A stretch of DNA of 9,712 bases. Origin: Smithella sp. ME-1 (lineage in GTDB: Bacteria; Desulfobacterota; Syntrophia; Syntrophales; Smithellaceae). Positions 8,183 to 9,712 of the stretch are shown here, piece after piece. The position numbers and the translations under genes are program-made. The DNA lies in assembly GCA_000495415.1 (NCBI GenBank), contig AWGX01000816.1:1-9712 (forward strand), read 5' to 3'. Position 1 is the first letter of the stretch; every line of letters starts with the position of its first letter. The notes below the pieces were generated by a model. It worked only from the letters and a program-made list of their open reading frames with translations, made no database searches and was not told the origin of the DNA.

Positions 8183-8746
8183 ATGAAAAAAAGATTTTTT
8201 AGTTTTGTTGCAGTTACCATGGTGGTGATGTTTTTGTCCGTCGGTTCCGTTTTTGCTGCGGACGATGCAAAAAATTTCATCTCCAACAAAGTAGGTGTTG
8301 GTTATCAGGGAATGGTAGTAGGTAGTTTTCTTAATGGTCTTTCTGTTCGCGGTTGGATAGGCGATCGTATCGGTTTGGAAGGCAGTGGCTTTTATGGCAA
8401 AGCGGACGTTAAAGTAGAAGACTTTAAGCTATTGGAAGCCGATTTGTGGACTATTGAAGCCAAGGCAATGTACGCCATCATTGTTAGAAGCTACAGTAAA
8501 TTCTATGCCGGAGCTAAAATTGGCTATGGTCAGATAGATGTCACCGCCTACGGAAGTGAATTGATTAAAGGTAAAGGTTTCTGGACACCCGGTGTATTTA
8601 TTGGTTCAGAATGGAGCTTCCCCGGTCTTCCTGAAGTAGGGTTCAATTTTGATGTTGGTTATTCTGGAATTATATATGATAATGACAACATCGACATAAA
8701 CCTTCACGGCATAAACGCCACATTTGGAGTTCACTACTATTTCTAA
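8183..8746 (+). CDS. Small outer-membrane beta-barrel protein, function unknown
   Basis: A 187-residue exported protein. Residues 1-25 are a Sec signal peptide (MKKR, hydrophobic core, VFA before AD). The mature part of about 162 residues has alternating polar and hydrophobic strands rich in Gly, Tyr and Phe. By eye there are about eight: near 36-43, 52-59, 62-77, 84-101, 105-121, 132-144, 151-160 and 177-187. It ends HYYF, with the terminal Phe and aromatic pattern of the BAM recognition signal. Size and strand count fit an 8-stranded barrel of the OmpX/OmpA-domain type, not a large porin. No Cys is present. ATG 8183 follows GAGGAGG (8171-8177). It is a single-gene unit with its own promoter and terminator. 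Architecture is well supported; ligand and role are unknown. Confidence 0.8.
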   Translation: MKKRFFSFVAVTMVVMFLSVGSVFAADDAKNFISNKVGVGYQGMVVGSFLNGLSVRGWIGDRIGLEGSGFYGKADVKVEDFKLLEADLWTIEAKAMYAIIVRSYSKFYAGAKIGYGQIDVTAYGSELIKGKGFWTPGVFIGSEWSFPGLPEVGFNFDVGYSGIIYDNDNIDINLHGINATFGVHYYF

Positions 8747-8770
8747 AAACTGCTGATCAAAAGTAAACAT

Positions 8771-8812
8771 TCCCCCTGGTTGTTTTTTCACAGCCAGGGG
8801 GATATTTTTTTT
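8771..8812 (+). terminator. Intrinsic terminator after the first barrel gene
   Basis: TCCCCCTGGTTG (8771-8782) and CAGCCAGGGGGA (8791-8802) form a 12-bp stem with one G-U pair and an 8-nt loop, followed by a run of eight T (8805-8812). It lies 24 nt after the stop codon and separates the two barrel genes into independent units. Confidence 0.95.
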
Positions 8813-8821
8813 AAATATTTC

Positions 8822-8840
8822 TATTAATTTGCGATTAATA
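8822..8840. promoter_or_regulatory. Inverted repeat just upstream of the second barrel promoter, possible operator
   Basis: TATTAAT (8822-8828) and ATTAATA (8834-8840) are a perfect 7-bp inverted repeat around TTGCG. The repeat ends 10 bp before the -35 box, where an activator or repressor dimer could bind. The AT-rich content makes a chance match possible. Confidence 0.35.
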
Positions 8841-8850
8841 ACATTCTTCA

Positions 8851-8879
8851 TTGACACACATTTACCTTTCTTGTACAAT
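8851..8879 (+). promoter_or_regulatory. Strong sigma70-type promoter of the second barrel gene
   Basis: Consensus -35 TTGACA (8851-8856), an exact 17-bp spacer, and -10 TACAAT (8874-8879, 5 of 6). This is the best promoter match in the window. A start near 8886 would give a leader of about 80 nt before ATG 8968. Confidence 0.8.
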
Positions 8880-8952
8880 AATCTTAAATTAAATTTTTAA
8901 AAATGAAAAAATGGTAAGTTTCTAAGTTTATTAAATTATGGATGGTTTTTCG

Positions 8953-8960
8953 AAAGGAGG
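8953..8960 (+). promoter_or_regulatory. Ribosome binding site deciding the start of the second barrel gene
   Basis: AAAGGAGG sits 7 nt before ATG 8968. An in-frame ATG at 8938 would make this site part of the coding region and would put MDGFSKGGNK in front of the signal peptide. The start at 8968 is therefore preferred. Confidence 0.9.
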
Positions 8961-8967
8961 AAATAAA

Positions 8968-9648
8968 ATGAAAAAATTTGGATTGGTTATTATTTTTTTA
9001 CTGTTTTCTCAGGTAGCTTTTGCCGCTCCCAACACTGGTTTTTATGTCGGTATTTCCGGAGGGTATGTTATACCACAAACAATGTCATTTTCCGATCCTG
9101 ACGACGGATATGAGTATTTTGATGCCACTCTGGAGAATGGTTACAACTTGGCTATAAGAACGGGATGGCTGACACCCTTTACCCGAAACATTATGGCGAT
9201 GGAAATAGAGTACAATTATATGAACAATAATTTCGATAATAACAAAATAATACCTTCACCGGATAATCCCGGATTTTTGGCTACATTAGACGGAAATATG
9301 AGTATACATGCTGTTCTCTTTAATCTCAAAGCACGTTTTCCACAGGGGCCCATACATCCTTATGCCGGATTTGGTTTAGGCTATGCTTATGCCAGTGTTG
9401 GTGATATAACCGAAAAACAGTTTGGAGGATCGGGAGTAGTGATCTGGCCAAGTGAATCAGGTGGTGGATTCTGCTGGCAGTTTCTTGCCGGTGTGGATTT
9501 TGATATAACTCCCAATTTGAGTTTAGGGATAGGTTATAAATATTTCTCGGCTTATCCAACTGTTGGTGAGAAAACTTACTACCACTACTATGCTGATCTT
9601 GATTACAGAGCAAGTATTATTACAGCGGGTTTAACCTTTACTTTCTAG
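8968..9648 (+). CDS. Outer-membrane beta-barrel protein (OMP_b-brl/OmpW-like style), function unknown
   Basis: A 226-residue exported protein counted from ATG 8968. Residues 1-19 form a signal peptide (MKKFG, hydrophobic core, AFA before AP). The mature part begins NTGFYVGISGGY, the usual first strand of the small outer-membrane barrel superfamily (PF13505-like). It also has HPYAGFGLGYAYASVG (about 130-145), a common strand-turn motif in that group, and ends LTFTF with the terminal Phe of the BAM signal. Strands alternate with long polar loops, for example about 86-109 and 146-168. A single Cys (169) is present in the mature protein. The gene has its own strong promoter. It shares architecture but no obvious sequence with the preceding barrel protein, so a recent duplication is unlikely. 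No terminator is visible in the remaining 64 nt. Its ligand or role cannot be told from sequence. Confidence 0.82.
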   Translation: MKKFGLVIIFLLFSQVAFAAPNTGFYVGISGGYVIPQTMSFSDPDDGYEYFDATLENGYNLAIRTGWLTPFTRNIMAMEIEYNYMNNNFDNNKIIPSPDNPGFLATLDGNMSIHAVLFNLKARFPQGPIHPYAGFGLGYAYASVGDITEKQFGGSGVVIWPSESGGGFCWQFLAGVDFDITPNLSLGIGYKYFSAYPTVGEKTYYHYYADLDYRASIITAGLTFTF

Positions 9649-9686
9649 AAATTAAGATTAACGAGGTATCCTGAAACACAATAAAT

Positions 9687-9712
9687 GGAGGAGGTTAAAG
9701 ATTAATCTTTAA
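9687..9712 (+). repeat. Shine-Dalgarno-like string followed by an 18-bp perfect palindrome at the right edge
   Basis: GGAGGAGG (9687-9694) is followed directly by TTAAAGATTAATCTTTAA (9695-9712), a perfect 18-bp palindrome that reaches the last base. No start codon follows in view, and the frame from ATG 9685 stops after six codons. AAGATTAA also occurs at 9654-9661. This could be part of the next gene's leader or an A/U hairpin after the barrel gene; the window ends too soon to decide. Confidence 0.4.

Noticed and set aside
8606..8878. 90-codon minus-strand frame overlapping the first barrel gene and its terminator
   Set aside because: It runs through the strong terminator stem and the promoter of the next gene, has no ribosome binding site and shows no recognisable protein features. 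It is a shadow of the barrel gene.
8938..8967. ATG 8938 as the start of the second barrel gene
   Set aside because: It would place a strong ribosome binding site inside the coding region and ten polar residues before the signal peptide; ATG 8968 is better.

Overview
The window reads as an ordinary, well-conserved chromosomal region of an anaerobic deltaproteobacterium (Desulfobacterota), most like the Syntrophus/Smithella group. This placement is inferred from gene order and protein style, not from a search. The clues are an F1Fo ATP synthase operon ordered b'-b-delta-alpha-gamma-beta-epsilon with no a or c subunit gene, a bactofilin and rodA directly upstream, and moderate, AT-leaning base composition between the genes. 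All genes are on the + strand.

Layout: 1-1055 is the 3' part of rodA, a SEDS peptidoglycan polymerase cut by the left edge. 1118-1495 is a small bactofilin. 1496-1841 is a 346-nt non-coding leader with a candidate promoter, a 9-nt tandem repeat and several small inverted repeats. 1842-7833 is the ATP synthase operon (atpF', atpF, atpH, atpA, atpG, atpD, atpC), closed by a strong intrinsic terminator at 7864-7894. 7895-8182 is a second non-coding stretch with a good sigma70-type promoter and two related palindromes. 8183-8746 and 8968-9648 are two small secreted outer-membrane beta-barrel proteins. Each has its own promoter, and a strong terminator (8771-8812) separates them. The last 64 nt carry a Shine-Dalgarno-like string followed by an 18-bp perfect palindrome at the right edge.

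How the genes work together: RodA and bactofilin belong to cell elongation and shape. The seven atp genes encode all of F1 (alpha, beta, gamma, delta, epsilon) plus the b/b' peripheral stalk. The proton- or ion-translocating a subunit and c ring must be encoded elsewhere. The two barrel proteins are envelope proteins of unknown function.

I see no mobile element, CRISPR array, tRNA, rRNA or defence system, and no convincing undescribed system. The points most worth a second look are the secretory-type N-terminus with two cysteines on the b subunit, the structured leaders upstream of atpF' and the first barrel gene, and the barrel proteins themselves.
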